A stretch of DNA of 14,298 nt from Acholeplasmatales bacterium. GTDB lineage: Bacteria; Bacillota_I; Bacilli_A; Acholeplasmatales; Anaeroplasmataceae. The position numbers were made by a program, and so were the translations under genes. The notes beneath the pieces were generated by a model that searched no databases, had not been told where the DNA came from, and was given only the letters and a program-made list of their open reading frames with translations. The stretch lies in assembly GCA_900770055.1 (NCBI GenBank), contig CAAGJD010000079.1, positions 1-14,298 on the forward strand, written 5' to 3'. Positions 13,969 to 14,298 of this stretch are shown here, piece after piece; the stretch's first letter is position 1; each line of letters opens with the position of its first letter.

Positions 13969-14298
13969 ATGTAGTTATGTAAACATATGACACAACATTT
14001 CTACCTAGATATTAATAAATTCATTAACTAATAAAGCTTTATCAATATACATAGTTGCATGGCAAAAAAGTATAGCATTTCTATTATTTAGTCTCAATAG
14101 GGTACCATTTTATTTTTGAGACTGAATTTATTTTATGAATAATTAATAAAAATTATTCAATAAATAATTTATGTGATATAATTGATTGAAGAGAAGTCAA
14201 TATATTTTTAAATAATTTTTGAAAATATATTCATCTTCTTTTTAGGAAACACAAAAAATCCTCATTTTATAGATTTTTTAAAAAAAGAGGACAAATAA
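13969..14298. other. Gene-poor stretch with hairpins
   Basis: No convincing gene is seen. It contains an 11-bp stem with one G-T pair, TTTAGTCTCAA / TTGAGACTGAA (14087-14126), whose loop holds GGTACC. A 10-bp AT hairpin, AATATATTTT / AAAATATATT (14199-14231), lies a short way after a TATAAT (14177-14182). A short minus-strand frame at 14005-14109 reads like a protein remnant (LLRLNNRNAILFCHATMYID) but has no start or ribosome site. Confidence 0.5.
14253..14291 (-). terminator. Terminator of a minus-strand gene beyond the window
   Basis: On the minus strand TCCTC (14287-14291) pairs with GAGGA (14259-14263), with T and A runs extending the stem, and is followed by TTTTTT (14253-14258). Confidence 0.6.

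Overview
The window looks like AT-rich chromosomal DNA from an anaerobic Bacillota (Firmicutes). The evidence is the low GC, strong GGAGG ribosome binding sites, a T-box riboswitch, ferredoxin-dependent 2-oxoacid metabolism and TGA used as a stop. A gut Erysipelotrichia or Clostridia member is plausible, but the genus cannot be read from the sequence.

Bases 1-8626 are a coherent metabolic region, all on the minus strand, built around aryl acids and aromatic 2-oxo acids. It is read as three units. (i) iorA-iorB encode indolepyruvate:ferredoxin oxidoreductase, with an extended -10 promoter and a terminator after iorB. (ii) A paaK-type arylacetate-CoA ligase and a double-ACT-domain protein have their own promoter and a CcpA-like cre site. 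(iii) A T-box leader whose specifier reads UAC (Tyr) is followed by a second acyl-CoA synthetase, a sodium:solute symporter and an amidohydrolase. T-boxes switch genes ON when the cognate tRNA is uncharged. A tyrosine T-box here therefore suggests that unit (iii) supplies tyrosine or its carbon skeleton, for example by uptake and activation of an aryl acid that IOR could carboxylate to the aryl-pyruvate, rather than only degrading tyrosine.

Bases 8635-9117 hold a tRNA-Arg(CCU) gene with a good promoter, followed at once by a ~354-bp non-coding element with near-perfect terminal inverted repeats flanked by TA (MITE-like). Its right end cuts off a UvrD-like helicase after about 46 codons.

Bases 9256-14298 look like a decaying accessory or defence-type island. 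It holds the helicase stub, a second helicase N-terminus joined out of frame to a 434-residue C-terminal fragment of an unrecognised protein, a divergent ribbon-helix-helix + WYL regulator, and a 514-residue helical protein of unknown function with a structured 5' leader. The last ~330 bases have no convincing gene but several hairpins, including a minus-strand terminator for a gene beyond the window. No CRISPR array, rRNA or intact transposase was seen.
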